Positions 17,064 through 27,296 are shown, counted from the first letter of the stretch. The stretch is DNA of 64,000 bases from Streptomyces violaceusniger (GCA_005405945.1 BJHW01000002.1:1736001-1800000), one strand, 5' to 3'. Notes: generated by a model not told the origin, from the letters alone. Made by a program: numbers and translations.

Positions 17064-18440
17064 GTGACCGACACGTTCCCGCGGGAGCTACGCCAAGCCC
17101 TCGCCGAGACCTTCGCGGCGGTGCTCGACGGCGCCGACGTCCTGCCGTACCTCGACGACCGCTCCGGAGCGGCCGGGGCCCGGGCGCTCGCCGTCGTACG
17201 CCCCGGCGACGCGGCCGAGGTCGCCACCGTCCTGAAACTCGCCCACCGGCATCGCGTCCCCGTGGTGACCCGTGGCGCGGGCACCGGCCTCTCCGGTGGC
17301 GCGGCCGCCGTCGACGGTTGCCTGGTGCTCAGTACCGAACGGCTGAACCGCATTCTGGAGATCTCACCCGAGGACGAGGTGGCCGTCGTCCAGCCCGGGG
17401 TGATCAACGCCGATCTCAACACGGCGCTCGCCGGTCATGGCCTGTACTACGCGCCCGACCCGGCCAGCCACGCCATCTCCACCATCGGCGGGAACATCGC
17501 CACCAACGCGGGCGGACTGCGCTCCGCCAAGTACGGCGTCACCCGTGACTCCGTGCTGGCGCTCGATGTCGTGCTCGCCGACGGAACCGCCCTGCACACC
17601 GGCCACCGCAGCGTCAAAGGGGTCACCGGCCTGGACCTGACCGCCCTGTTCGTCGGTTCCGAGGGCACCCTGGGAGTGATCGTCGGTGCCACCGTGCGGC
17701 TGCGTCCGCTCCCGGCGGCCACCGCCACGATCAGCGCGTACTACCCGTCCGTGCGGGCCGCGCTGGACGGCGTACGGCAGATCTCGCGCACCGGCGTCGT
17801 CCCCGCGATCGCCGAACTGATCGACCACTCCAGCCTCCGCGACATCGACGAGAACAGCGGCTCCCGGCTCACCGACGGCGGCCATGTCCTGCTGCTGGTG
17901 CGGACCGACGGCCACGCCGCCGCGGCCGAGGCCGAGGACGTCGTCACGGCGCTGCGCCACACCGGCGGGGACGCGCGCCGGGTCACCGACGAGGCGGAGG
18001 CCGAACGGCTGTGGGAGCTGCGCCGCTCCGGACGCGGTCGGACTCGCCCGCTGTGGACCGTCGGCGAGGACGTCGCCGTACCCAAGTCGAAGGTGGCGCG
18101 GATGTACGAGGAGGGGGAGCGGATCGGGCGACGGCACGGGCTGGACTTCGCGTCCGTCGCACACGCGGCCGACGGCAATCTGCACCCGGTGCTCTCCCGG
18201 CCAGTGCCCGAGGGGGTCGCCGCCACCGCCCCCGCGCCACCCGAACTGGACGCCGCGGCTGATGAGTTGGTGCACGCGGCGCTCGCCCTCGGTGGCACCA
18301 TCACCGGCGAGCACGGGGTGGGTGTCACCAAGCGGCGCTGGCTGGAGGACGAACTCGGCGCGGCCGGACTCGCCCTCCAGCGTGGCATCAAGGCCGTCTT
18401 CGACCCGCTCGGCATCCTCAACCCCGGCAAGGCCCTCTGA
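17064..18440 (+). CDS. FAD-linked oxidase, GlcD/D-lactate dehydrogenase-like
   Basis: A 458-residue flavoprotein of the vanillyl-alcohol-oxidase fold. The start is GTG 17064, preceded by GAGGAAA. The PP-loop FAD domain has VTRGAGTGLSGGAAA near residue 75, ISTIGGNIATNAGGLRSAKYG and GSEGTLGVI. The C-terminal domain has ADGNLHP and the ending TGEHGVGVTKRRWL...DPLGILNPGKAL. These proteins oxidise 2-hydroxy acids to 2-oxo acids. With the aminotransferase that follows, a hydroxy-acid to amino-acid conversion is possible (for example a hydroxy analogue of a sulfur amino acid); that is inference. Confidence 0.9.
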   Translation: MTDTFPRELRQALAETFAAVLDGADVLPYLDDRSGAAGARALAVVRPGDAAEVATVLKLAHRHRVPVVTRGAGTGLSGGAAAVDGCLVLSTERLNRILEISPEDEVAVVQPGVINADLNTALAGHGLYYAPDPASHAISTIGGNIATNAGGLRSAKYGVTRDSVLALDVVLADGTALHTGHRSVKGVTGLDLTALFVGSEGTLGVIVGATVRLRPLPAATATISAYYPSVRAALDGVRQISRTGVVPAIAELIDHSSLRDIDENSGSRLTDGGHVLLLVRTDGHAAAAEAEDVVTALRHTGGDARRVTDEAEAERLWELRRSGRGRTRPLWTVGEDVAVPKSKVARMYEEGERIGRRHGLDFASVAHAADGNLHPVLSRPVPEGVAATAPAPPELDAAADELVHAALALGGTITGEHGVGVTKRRWLEDELGAAGLALQRGIKAVFDPLGILNPGKAL

Positions 18441-18518
18441 AAGCCCGCCCGCCGAACCCGCCGACAGGCGCTCCGGCCACTCACCGAAACACTCACCTGT
18501 CTTTTGGAGACACACCTC

Positions 18519-19693
18519 ATGGCCCTCTCCCGCCGCGGTGCCGACACCACCGCCCTGGGCGGCTTCGGCGACCCGCCCCCGACCGGAGTCCCCGGCTTCC
18601 TCCCGCTCACCAGCGGCACACCCGCCGACGAGGCGCTGCCCGTCAAGGAGCTGGCCGAGGCCGCGGCCGGGGTGCTCGGCGGTCCGTCCGCGGCCGCCGC
18701 GTTCCAGTACTCCGGTGTGGAGGGGACACCGGAGCTGCGCGAGTGGATCGGCCGCCACGAAGGCGTCGACGCGGATCGGGTGCTCGTCACCAACGGGGCA
18801 CTCCATTCGCTCTCACTGGTCTTCGACGCCCTGCTCGACCCCGGCGACCTGGTCGCCGTCGAGGACCCGGTCTACCCGCTCGCGCTGCGTGTCCTCGGCC
18901 GGTCACATGTCGCGTATCTGCCGGTCCCCACCGGGCCGGACGGCCTGGATGTCGACGCACTCGCGGCGGCGCTCGAAGGCGGAGCCCGCCCCAAGATCCT
19001 CTACACCGTGCCCGACTTCCACAACCCCACCGGTGCCACGCTTCCCGCCCCGCCCGCGTCCGGCTCGTCGAACTCGCCGAACGCTACGGCTTCACGGTCG
19101 TCGCCGACAGCCCATACCGCGAACTGCGGTACTCCGGCCACCAGGTACCCCAGCTCAGCACCGACAGCGATCGGGTGGTCCGCGTCAACAGCTTCTCCAA
19201 GACCCTCGGGCCCGGTCTGCGCCTGGGCTGGATCGTCGGCCCGCCTTGGCTGCTCCCGGCGGTGGCGCGGCTGCGCGCCAACCAGGACCAACACCCCTCG
19301 ACCCTCACTCAGGCCATCGCCACCGCGCTCCTGACCACACCCGGTCGCTTCGACCGCATCACCGCCGACGCGCGGGCGCTGTACGGGCGCAGGGCACGCG
19401 CCCTCCACGAGGCGCTCGGCTCGGCGCTCCCGGGCCGTATCGAGGCCGTACCGCCGGAGGGCGGGCTGTTCGTGTGGGTGAAGGTGCTGGACGATGATCC
19501 GGATCTGCACGCGGCGCGTGCCCGCGCCCACACGCTCGGCACCGACTTCGGTGTCGGCAGCCACTTCTCCCCGCCCGGCGGCAGCGGCTCCCCGGTCCAC
19601 ATCCGCCTCGGCATCGGCGCCGTGGCCGAGCACGAGATCGCCACGGCGGTCGGCCGGCTGGCCGAGGCACTGCACCCGGAGACGGCCCGATGA
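18519..19693 (+). CDS. PLP-dependent aminotransferase, class I/II fold, with one apparent frameshift
   Basis: About 391 residues, fold-type I. ATG 18519 has GGAGA seven bases upstream. The N-terminal half carries TSGTPADEALPV, FQYSGVEGTPELREWIG and VPDFHNPTGATLP. The C-terminal half carries VVADSPYRELRY and the PLP-lysine motif NSFSKTLGPGLRLGW. The frame breaks in the C-rich stretch 19048-19055; one C restores continuity into RVRLVELAERYG. It is similar to 2-aminoadipate/valine-pyruvate-type transaminases. The stop overlaps the GNAT start. Confidence 0.83.
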
Positions 19694-20240
19694 CCCATAC
19701 GCCCACCCCGCCGCCGCGCCCGCCCCCGCGCCCGCCCCGGACGGGCCCGTCCGCTGGGCGGCACTCGGCTGGGACGATCCGGCGGCCGCCGAGCTGCGGG
19801 CGCTGATGGACGCGGAGATCAAGCCCCGCTATGCCGACTTCGGGTCGCGCCCGCATCTGCCGCCCCCGCCCACCGCGGACGAAGTGGCCGTCACCTGGGT
19901 CGCCTTCACCGGCTCCGGCGACCCCGTCGCCACCGCCTCGCTGCGCGCGCTGCCCGGTGGCCGGTGGGAGATCAAGCGCGTCTTCGTCCGTGCCGACCAC
20001 CGTGGCCGCGGGCTGGCCGTGGCGGCGCTGGCCGCCGTCGAGGCGTCCGCTGCCGAACGGGGCGTCGCGGAGCTGACGTTGCAGACGGGTGTCCGGCAGC
20101 CGGAGGCCGCCGCCCTCTACGCACGCGAGGGCTGGTACCGCATCCCGCCCTATCCGCCCTACTCCCGTGACCCGTACAGCGTCTGCTTCGCCAAACGGCT
20201 GCCCGCCACCGGCGGTGCGGAGCGGGGGAGCCATGCGTGA
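19690..20240 (+). CDS. GNAT-family N-acetyltransferase, with one apparent frameshift
   Basis: ATG 19690 overlaps the aminotransferase stop. After MTHTPT the frame shifts at the C4 run 19706-19709; one C gives a Pro/Ala linker and then VRWAALGWDDPAAAELRALM. The acetyl-CoA site motif RVFVRADHRGRGLAVAALAAVE and the beta-bulge region ELTLQTGVRQPEAAALYAREGW are intact. About 184 residues. Family members N-acetylate amino acids or related amines; next to an importer and LLM it may acetylate an S-substituted amino acid before C-S cleavage. Confidence 0.8.
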
Positions 20241-21849
20241 CCTCCGGCCGCTCGCCACCGTCCTGATCGCCCCGCTGCTGCTCGCCGGATGTGCCCCCTC
20301 CGGTGCCGGATCCCGCACCTCGGCCTCCGGCTCCTCCCTGACCTGGGGTGTCACCACCGAGCCGCAGTGCTTCGACCCGCACCGCTCCACCCAGCAGAAC
20401 GCGTTCATCATCATCCGCAACTACGTCGACTCACTCATCTCGAAGAAGCCGGACGGCACCTTCGCGCCCTGGCTGGCCACGCGCTGGAAGGTCTCCAAGG
20501 GCGGCACGGTCTACACCTTCCGGCTCCGCGACGATGTGACGTTCAGTGACGGCACCCGCTTCGACGCGAAGGCCGCGAAGGCCAACTTCGACTACGTCGC
20601 CGACCCGGCGAACGCCGCGGACGCCGCCAGCCTGCTCGTCAACTACAAGCGCAGCACCACCCCCGACCCGCGCACGCTGCGGATCGAGCTGAAGAAGCCC
20701 GACTCCTCGCTCCTGGAGTCGTTCTCCAGCGTCAAGCTGGGCTTCCTTTCGCCCGCCTCGCTGAAAAAGGGCGACACGCTGTGCGACGCGAGCCGGTCGC
20801 TCGTCGGCACCGGCCCGTTCACCGTCGACGGCTACACCCGTGGCCAGTCCGTGCGCCTCGCCAAGAACCCCCGCTACGACTGGCCGCCCGGCTACTCGGG
20901 GCACCGCGGTCCGGCGTATCTGGACACCGTCACCTACCGCTTCCTGCCCGAGTACTCCACCCGCGCGGGGGCGCTCTCCTCCGGTCAGGTCGACGCGATC
21001 GAGGGCGTACAGCCCCTGGACGTACCGCTGTTCAAGGGCGTCAAGGGCTTCCAGTACCTCACCGGCCCCTCCCGGCAGACCTCCTTCACCCTCAACGTCA
21101 ACTACACCCGGGGCCCGGGCGCCGACATCCGGGTGCGGCGGGCGCTGCGCGACGGCGCCGACCTGGATGCCGTCGTGAAGGCCGTCTACCGGGGCACCGT
21201 GTCCCGAGCCTGGTCCAACATCGGCCCCGACAACTCCGACTACGACGCCTCGCTGAAGGGGAGCTGGGGCAACGAGCCCGAGAAGGCCAACCGGCTGCTG
21301 GACGAGGCTGGATGGACCGGGCGCGACGGCGACGGCTACCGCACCAAACACGGCAAGCGGCTCACCCTGGAGGTCGGATACCCCCAGCCGTATGTGCGCG
21401 ACAACCGTGATGTGCTGATCGAGGCGCTCCAGGCCGAGCTGCGGCAGAACATCGGACTCGACCTCGACCTGAAGGTCAACACCGCCGGGGAGTTCACCGA
21501 CCAGAAGGCCCACGGCAACTGGACCATCTACCCGAACACGCTCAACCCGCTGGACGCGGGCATGGAACTGCGACAGGTCCTCGGCAGCACCGAGTTCCTC
21601 TACGGCAACGTCCGCGGCTACGACAGAAAGCTCGACGCCATGATCAACCGCGCCCTGGCCACCACCGACCTGGACCAGCGGCGCCCGCTGCTGGCGAGGA
21701 TCCAGCGGCGTGCCGTGGACCGGGCGTACATCGTGCCGCTGTTCGCCCCGCACTACCAGATCGCCGCCACCGACGAGGTCCACGGCCTCGGCTTCGAGAC
21801 CCAGCTCGACTCGCCCGCCAACAACTACGCGATACGGGTCGGCCGATGA
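20233..21849 (+). CDS. Dipeptide/oligopeptide-type ABC substrate-binding lipoprotein
   Basis: A 538-residue class-C binding protein (SBP family 5). The N-terminus MRDLRPLATVLIAPLLLAGC has a lipobox LLAGC. Typical features: WGVTTEPQCFDPHRS, ATRWKVSKGGTVYTFRLRDDVTFSDGTRF and GTGPFTVDGY. ATG 20233 has GGGGGAG upstream and overlaps the GNAT end by 8 bp. It would deliver a peptide-like or larger organosulfur ligand to the following permeases. Confidence 0.93.
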   Translation: MRDLRPLATVLIAPLLLAGCAPSGAGSRTSASGSSLTWGVTTEPQCFDPHRSTQQNAFIIIRNYVDSLISKKPDGTFAPWLATRWKVSKGGTVYTFRLRDDVTFSDGTRFDAKAAKANFDYVADPANAADAASLLVNYKRSTTPDPRTLRIELKKPDSSLLESFSSVKLGFLSPASLKKGDTLCDASRSLVGTGPFTVDGYTRGQSVRLAKNPRYDWPPGYSGHRGPAYLDTVTYRFLPEYSTRAGALSSGQVDAIEGVQPLDVPLFKGVKGFQYLTGPSRQTSFTLNVNYTRGPGADIRVRRALRDGADLDAVVKAVYRGTVSRAWSNIGPDNSDYDASLKGSWGNEPEKANRLLDEAGWTGRDGDGYRTKHGKRLTLEVGYPQPYVRDNRDVLIEALQAELRQNIGLDLDLKVNTAGEFTDQKAHGNWTIYPNTLNPLDAGMELRQVLGSTEFLYGNVRGYDRKLDAMINRALATTDLDQRRPLLARIQRRAVDRAYIVPLFAPHYQIAATDEVHGLGFETQLDSPANNYAIRVGR

Positions 21850-22829
21850 GCGCCGCCACCGCGGTGGCGGAGCCCACCGCCGACGCGGGAACCCGAGCCG
21901 GGGCCATCGTGGCCCTGCGGCGGGCCGCCGCGCGCGTCGCCACCGGCATCGGTGTGATGTGGGCCGCCGCCACCGCCGCGTACGTGGTGCTGCACACCAT
22001 GCCGGGGAGGATCGAGGACATCCTGGTGGGCGACCAGACCTATCCGGGCGCGCAGGAGGCGGTCGCCGCGGAATGGGGCCTGGACCGGCCGCCCGTCGTG
22101 CAGTACCTCGACTATCTGTGGCGGTTGCTGCACGGCGATCTCGGCACCTCGTACGCGATGCGGCAGCCGGTCGCCTCCGTCGTCGGCGGCCAGCTGTGGC
22201 CGACGGTCCAACTCACCCTGGCGGCCGCCGGGGTGGCCATCGGCCTCGCACTGGCCGTGGCCGTCGGCACGGCGGGCCGGGCCCGTCCGCTGCGCGCGCT
22301 CGCCTCCGTGGCCGAACTCGTCGCCACCTCCATGCCGGTGTACTGGCTCGGCATTCTGCTGCTGATGGTGTTCTCCTTCGGGCTGAGCTGGTTCCCGCTG
22401 ACCGCCGACAGCGGTGTGGCCTCGCTGGTGCTGCCCGCCGTCACCCTCGGGCTGCCGATGGCCGGGCTGCTGTCGCAGGTGCTCCGCGAGTCCCTGGAGG
22501 CCACGCTGGAGCAGCCGTTCATCACCACCGTTCGCGCGCGGGGTGTCGGCGAGACACTGGTGCGGCTGCGCCACGCCCTCAAGCACGCCCTGGCGCCGGT
22601 GATCAACCTGGGTGGCTGGATGATCGGCTCCCTGCTCGGCGGCGCCGTCATCACCGAGACCGTCTTCGGCCGTCCGGGCCTCGGCGCCGTCACGCTGACC
22701 GCCGTGACCAACAAGGACGTTCCGGTCGTGCTCGCCGTCGTCCTGCTCGCCGCGTTCGCGTACGTGGTGATCTCCACGTTCGTCGATGTCGTCAACCTGC
22801 TCATCGACCCGAGGCTGAGGACCCGATGA
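21846..22829 (+). CDS. DppB-type ABC transporter permease
   Basis: A 327-residue permease with six hydrophobic segments. It carries the DppB signature of an N-terminal helix, then LDRPPVVQYLDYLWRLLHGDLGTS, and the EAA loop TTVRARGVGETLVRLRHALKHALAP. The ending GRPGLGAVTLTAVTNKDVPVV is characteristic. ATGA overlap with the receptor gene. Confidence 0.93.
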   Translation: MSAATAVAEPTADAGTRAGAIVALRRAAARVATGIGVMWAAATAAYVVLHTMPGRIEDILVGDQTYPGAQEAVAAEWGLDRPPVVQYLDYLWRLLHGDLGTSYAMRQPVASVVGGQLWPTVQLTLAAAGVAIGLALAVAVGTAGRARPLRALASVAELVATSMPVYWLGILLLMVFSFGLSWFPLTADSGVASLVLPAVTLGLPMAGLLSQVLRESLEATLEQPFITTVRARGVGETLVRLRHALKHALAPVINLGGWMIGSLLGGAVITETVFGRPGLGAVTLTAVTNKDVPVVLAVVLLAAFAYVVISTFVDVVNLLIDPRLRTR

Positions 22830-23649
22830 CCACACGTCTTGGCCCGCTGCGCCACACCGGCACCGTCCTGTGCGCCGCGTTCATCGCCGTGGCTCTGCTC
22901 GCCGCCGCCTTCCCCGGTCTCTTCGGCGACGTCGACCCGCTGCGCTCCTCGATGCCCGAATCCCTGCAGGCACCCAGCGCGCGGCACTGGTTCGGCACCG
23001 ACCTGCTGGGCCGGGACGTCTTCGCCCGGGTGGTGCACGGGGCGCGCTACTCCCTGCTGCTCGGGGTGGCCGCCATGCTCATCAGCCTGGTCCTCGGCCT
23101 GCTGACCGGTGTTCTCGCCGGGCTGTCCGGCCGGGCGGCCGACGAGGCCGTGGCGCGGGTGCTCGATGTGGTCTCCGCGTTTCCGGGTGTGCTGCTGGCG
23201 ATGCTCGTGGTGGTCTTCACCGGGCCCGGCGTCTTCAACATCGCGGTGGCGATAGGGATTTCGGGCGTACCGAAGTTCGCCCGGGTGATCCGTGCACAGA
23301 CCCGGTCGGTGAAGGACGCCGGATATGTCACCCACGCCGTCGTCCAGGGCCGCGGCCGTGGCTGGATCCTGGCGCGCCACATCGCCCCCAACGTCCTGGT
23401 CGCCGTCCCCGTCATCGCCACCATCGACATCGGCACCTCGATCGTGGCCGTCTCCGGGCTGAGCTTCCTCGGTCTCGGACCGCAGCCCCGGTTCCCGAAT
23501 GGGGCGTGATGCTCGCCGAGGGCCGCGACATCCTCCGCACCGCCTGGTGGGCCGGGCTCTTCCCCGGTCTGGCGATGACCGTGACGGTGATCGCCTTCAC
23601 CGTCGTCGGCCGCAGGCTGCAACTCCTCCTGGAAGGCAGGACCCCATGA
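22826..23649 (+). CDS. DppC-type ABC transporter permease, with one apparent frameshift
   Basis: Partner permease of about 275 residues. Landmarks: HWFGTDLLGRDVFARVVHGARYSL and the EAA loop YVTHAVVQGRGRGWILARHIAPN. The frame breaks at the C4 run 23486-23489; one C gives LGPQPPVPEWGVMLAEGRDI, the conserved C-terminal DppC motif, and the last helix. It overlaps both neighbours by 4 bp, so coupling is intact if the extra base is real. Confidence 0.87.
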
Positions 23650-25328
23650 CCGCAACGGACGCGGCGGCGCATCGGCCGCTCGTCGAAGTGGACTCGCTCA
23701 GCGTCGCCTTCCGCGGCCGGACGGGGACCGTACGGGCCGTGGAGGATGTCTCCTTCGCCGTCCATCCCGGCGAGTGCGTGGCGATCGTCGGGGAGTCCGG
23801 CTCCGGCAAGAGCGTCACAGCCCGGTCCCTCGTCGGACTGAACGGCCGGGAGGCGATCCCCGCGGCCGCCGCCCTGCGGGTGGACGGCCGGGACGCGCTC
23901 GGCTTCTCCCAGCGGGACTGGCGGGCCGTGCGCGGCCGGTTCGCGGGGCTGGTCCTTCAGGACGCGCTGGTGTCGCTCGACCCGCTGCGCACCGTGGGCC
24001 AGGAGGCGGGCGAGGCCATCCGCCACCATCGGCTGGAGCCGCGCGGCCGGGTGCGGGACCGAGTGCTGGACACCTTGCGCGCGGTGGGCATGCCGGACCC
24101 CGAGCGGCGGATCGGCGCGTATCCCCACGAGCTGTCCGGGGGGTTGCGGCAGCGTGCGCTGATCGCCTCCGCCATCGCCGCCGAACCGCGGCTGATCATC
24201 GCCGACGAGCCGACCACGGCACTGGACGTGACCGTGCAGCGGCAGATCGTCCAGGTGCTCGCCGACCGGGTGACCGAGGGCAGCGGACTGCTGCTGATCA
24301 GCCATGACCTGGCCGTCGTCGCGGACATCGCCGACCGCGTCCTGGTCATGGAGCGCGGCCGGGTGGTGGAGGACGGGCCGGCGCGCGAGGTGCTGCGGCG
24401 CCCCGGCGCCCCCTACACCCGACGACTGCTGGCGGCGATCCCCACGGCCGCCTCGCGCGGTGCCCGGCTGACCGGCGACCGCCCGGCGTCCTCGGCGACC
24501 GCCACCGTACGCCGCCCTCCGCCCGGGCCCGGCGACGACGTGGTCCTGGAGGCGAGGGGCCTGACCAAGACCTACGCGGTGCGCGGCCGGAGCGGTACGG
24601 GCGGCCGCCGGCGGTTCACCGCCCTGGACGACGTGTCCTTCCGGCTGCACCGGGGAGAGGCGCTGGGCATCGTCGGGGAGTCCGGCTCGGGCAAGACCAC
24701 CTGCGCCGACATCGTGCTCGCCCTCACCCGGCCGGACTCCGGCGAGGTGCGGCTGCACGGCCGTCCGTGGAGTGCGCTGACCGAGCGGGAGCGCAGGGCC
24801 TCGCGCCGGCTGGTCCAGTACGTACCGCAGGATCCGCTGAGCTCCTTCGACCCGCGCTGGACGGTCGGCCAGGTACTGGCGGAGAACACCCACGGGGAGA
24901 ATTCCCGCGACCGGCGGCGCGACCTGGCCGTCACCGCCCTGGAACGGGTGGGGCTGAGCGCCGAGCACCTCACCCGCCGGCCCCGGTCGCTGTCCGGCGG
25001 CCAGCGCCAGCGGGTGGCGATCGCGCGGGCGCTGATGGGCGAGCCGGAGATCATCGTGTGCGATGAGCCGGTGTCCGCCCTGGACGTCCTCATCCAGGCC
25101 CAGGTGCTCGATCTGATCGCCGACCTGCGGGCCGAACTGGGCACCTCCCTGCTGTTCATCTCGCACGACCTGGGTGTGGTGCACCATCTCACCGACCGCG
25201 TACTGGTGTTCAAGGACGGACGGGTCGTGGAGCGGGGCGATGTGGACGAGGTGTTCGAGGCGCCGAGCCATCCGTACACACGCGAACTGCTGGCCTCGCT
25301 CCCGGGGCAGGAACTGCGGGCGTCGTGA
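23646..25328 (+). CDS. Fused dual ATP-binding protein for the dipeptide-type transporter (DppD-DppF)
   Basis: 560 residues with two complete ABC domains. The first (residues about 12-260) has GESGSGKSV, LSGGLRQRALIASAI and LIIADEPTTALDV. The second (about 305-550) has GESGSGKTT, LSGGQRQRVAIARAL and IIVCDEPVSALDV. Each ends with a peptide-transporter motif (APYTRRLL, HPYTRELL). Such fusions replace separate DppD and DppF subunits. The operon so far is a complete receptor, two permeases and an ATPase. Confidence 0.94.
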   Translation: MTATDAAAHRPLVEVDSLSVAFRGRTGTVRAVEDVSFAVHPGECVAIVGESGSGKSVTARSLVGLNGREAIPAAAALRVDGRDALGFSQRDWRAVRGRFAGLVLQDALVSLDPLRTVGQEAGEAIRHHRLEPRGRVRDRVLDTLRAVGMPDPERRIGAYPHELSGGLRQRALIASAIAAEPRLIIADEPTTALDVTVQRQIVQVLADRVTEGSGLLLISHDLAVVADIADRVLVMERGRVVEDGPAREVLRRPGAPYTRRLLAAIPTAASRGARLTGDRPASSATATVRRPPPGPGDDVVLEARGLTKTYAVRGRSGTGGRRRFTALDDVSFRLHRGEALGIVGESGSGKTTCADIVLALTRPDSGEVRLHGRPWSALTERERRASRRLVQYVPQDPLSSFDPRWTVGQVLAENTHGENSRDRRRDLAVTALERVGLSAEHLTRRPRSLSGGQRQRVAIARALMGEPEIIVCDEPVSALDVLIQAQVLDLIADLRAELGTSLLFISHDLGVVHHLTDRVLVFKDGRVVERGDVDEVFEAPSHPYTRELLASLPGQELRAS

Positions 25329-25380
25329 ACCGTATCCGCCTCGCCGCGGTCCGCCACGGCGGGCCGTCACGCCCCGATAT

Positions 25381-25416
25381 CCGCCCCGTCATCCGCTCCG
25401 TCATCCGTCTCGTCAT
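25381..25416. repeat. 12-bp direct repeat, three copies, in an intra-operon gap
   Basis: CCGCCCCGTCAT, CCGCTCCGTCAT and CCGTCTCGTCAT lie head to tail in the 103-bp gap between the ATPase and the LLM gene. The copies are imperfect. The gap is unusual because nearly all other junctions of this operon overlap. No function is assigned. Confidence 0.6.
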
Positions 25417-25431
25417 CACCGGGAGTCCGGC

Positions 25432-26784
25432 ATGAGCGAACCCGCCAAGCAGGTGCACCTCGGGGCGGCCTTCCCCGGGGTGAACAACCACACCGTCTGG
25501 AGCGATCCGCGCTCGGGCAGCCAGATCGACTTCTCCTCCTTCCACCATCTCGCACGGACCGCCGAGCGCGGCAAGTTCGACTTCTTCTTCCTCGCCGAGG
25601 GGCTCCGGCTGCGCGAGCACCGTGGGCGGATCTTCGATCTGGACGTGGTCGGCAGGCCCGACACCCTGCCGGTGCTGAGCGCGCTGGCGGCCGTCACCGA
25701 CCGCATCGGACTGGCCGGGACCGTCAACGCCACCTTCAACGAACCCTTCGAACTGGCCCGGCAGTTCGCGACGCTGGACCACCTCTCCGGCGGGCGCGCC
25801 GCATGGAACGTGGTCACCTCCTCGGACGCCTTCACCGGCGCGAACTTCCGCCGGGGCGGCTTCCTGGACCACGCCGACCGGTACACCCGCGCCGCGGAGT
25901 TCGTCGAGGTCGCCCGCGAGCTGTGGGACGCCTGGGCCCCGGACGCGGTGGCCGCCGACCCTGCCGCCGGGGTCTTCGTCAAGGACGGGTCCATCGCCGA
26001 AGTGCGCCACCGAGGACCGAAGTTCGACATCGCCGCGCATCCGACGGTGCCGCGCAGCCCCCAGGGCCACCCGGTGCTGATCCAGGCCGGAAACTCAGGC
26101 GACGGCCGTGAGTTCGCCGCCGCGATCGCCGACGCGATCTACACCATCCACGCCGAACTGGCGGCGGGCCAGGCATTCTACGCCGACATCAAGGGCCGGC
26201 TCGCCACGTACGGCCGTGCTCCCGGGGATCTGAAGATCCTGCCCCAGGCCACCTTCGTGCTGGGGGACACCGCGGAGGAGGCGCGCGAGCGCGCCCGCCA
26301 CATCCGCCGCCAGCAGGTCTCCCCGCAGGGAGCGATCGCACAGCTCGAACAGGTATGGGGACGCGACCTGTCCGGCTACGACCCCGACGGCCCCCTGCCC
26401 GACGTCGAACCACTCGCCGATGCCGTCAGCATCACCCGTGGCCGGGCCCGTCACCACCACGACCCCCTCGCGGTGGCGCGCCACTGGCGTCAGGTCGCCG
26501 AGGCGAAGAAGCTGAACATTCGCGACCTGGTCATCGAGCTGACCGGCCGCCACGCCTTCGTCGGCACACCGGCACAGGTCGCCGACGAGATCAACACCTA
26601 TGTACAGAGCGACGCCTGCGACGGATTCATCATCTCCGGGCACCTCACCCCCACCGGATTGGACGAGTTCGTCGACACCGTGATTCCCGAACTCCAGGAA
26701 CGCGGGGTGTTCCGCGCGGAGTACCACGGCACCACCCTGCGTGATCACCTGGGACTCGGCCCCGCACCGGCCCCGGTCCGATGA
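25432..26784 (+). CDS. Luciferase-like monooxygenase of the NtaA/SnaA/YxeK type
   Basis: 450 residues. Family landmarks in order: VHLGAAFPGVNNHTVWSDP, FFFLAEGLRLREHRGRIFD, TFNEPFELARQFATLDHLS, GGRAAWNVVTS, VPRSPQGHPVLIQAGNSGDG and EYHGTTLRDHLGL. It would use FMNH2 and O2 to cleave or oxygenate its substrate. The stop overlaps a GNAT gene, an arrangement like the YxeK/YxeL pair that dismantles S-(2-succino)cysteine in Bacillus. It is very similar along its length to the LLM at 36583-37959. Confidence 0.92.
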   Translation: MSEPAKQVHLGAAFPGVNNHTVWSDPRSGSQIDFSSFHHLARTAERGKFDFFFLAEGLRLREHRGRIFDLDVVGRPDTLPVLSALAAVTDRIGLAGTVNATFNEPFELARQFATLDHLSGGRAAWNVVTSSDAFTGANFRRGGFLDHADRYTRAAEFVEVARELWDAWAPDAVAADPAAGVFVKDGSIAEVRHRGPKFDIAAHPTVPRSPQGHPVLIQAGNSGDGREFAAAIADAIYTIHAELAAGQAFYADIKGRLATYGRAPGDLKILPQATFVLGDTAEEARERARHIRRQQVSPQGAIAQLEQVWGRDLSGYDPDGPLPDVEPLADAVSITRGRARHHHDPLAVARHWRQVAEAKKLNIRDLVIELTGRHAFVGTPAQVADEINTYVQSDACDGFIISGHLTPTGLDEFVDTVIPELQERGVFRAEYHGTTLRDHLGLGPAPAPVR

Positions 26785-27296
26785 GCGACATCCGCGTCCG
26801 CACCGCCCGCGCCCACGAGTACGAACGGATCGCGGCTCTCACCGTCGAGGGCTTCCGCAGCCGCAACAGCGCACCCCGACCCGAACGGCTGGCCCTGCTG
26901 CGCGACACGCCCGGCCGCGCCGCCGCCGGAGATCTGCTGGTGGCCGTGGACGAACCGGGCGGCACACTGATCGGCACCGCGACCCTGCTGCGCCCCGGCA
27001 CCGCGTACGCCCGCCTCGCCCTGCCCGACGAGGCGGAACTGCGCCTGCTGGCCGTCCTGCCCGAACATCGTGGTCGCGGAGTGGGCGGTGCGCTTCTCGC
27101 CGAGGGCGTCGAGCGCGCCCGGTCCCGGGGCATGCGCGCCCTGGTCCTGGACACGGGCCGGGACAACGTCGTCTCCCAGCGCGTCTACCAGCGGCTCGGC
27201 TTCGCCCGTCAGTACGCCCGCGAGGAGCGCGAGAACCGGCACAGACCGGTGAAGACCGCCGTCTTCTCCCACGACCTCGGCCAGGGCCGGGCGTGA
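26781..27296 (+). CDS. GNAT-family N-acetyltransferase
   Basis: 171 residues. The acetyl-CoA motif LLAVLPEHRGRGVGGALLAEGVERARSRG and the C-terminal VYQRLGFARQYAREE are clear. ATGA overlap with the LLM upstream and GTGA overlap with the MFS gene downstream show tight coupling. By analogy with known cysteine-salvage pathways it may N-acetylate the S-substituted cysteine that the LLM then attacks, or an export substrate for the MFS; neither is shown by sequence alone. No deacetylase is visible in the operon. Confidence 0.9.
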   Translation: MSDIRVRTARAHEYERIAALTVEGFRSRNSAPRPERLALLRDTPGRAAAGDLLVAVDEPGGTLIGTATLLRPGTAYARLALPDEAELRLLAVLPEHRGRGVGGALLAEGVERARSRGMRALVLDTGRDNVVSQRVYQRLGFARQYAREERENRHRPVKTAVFSHDLGQGRA

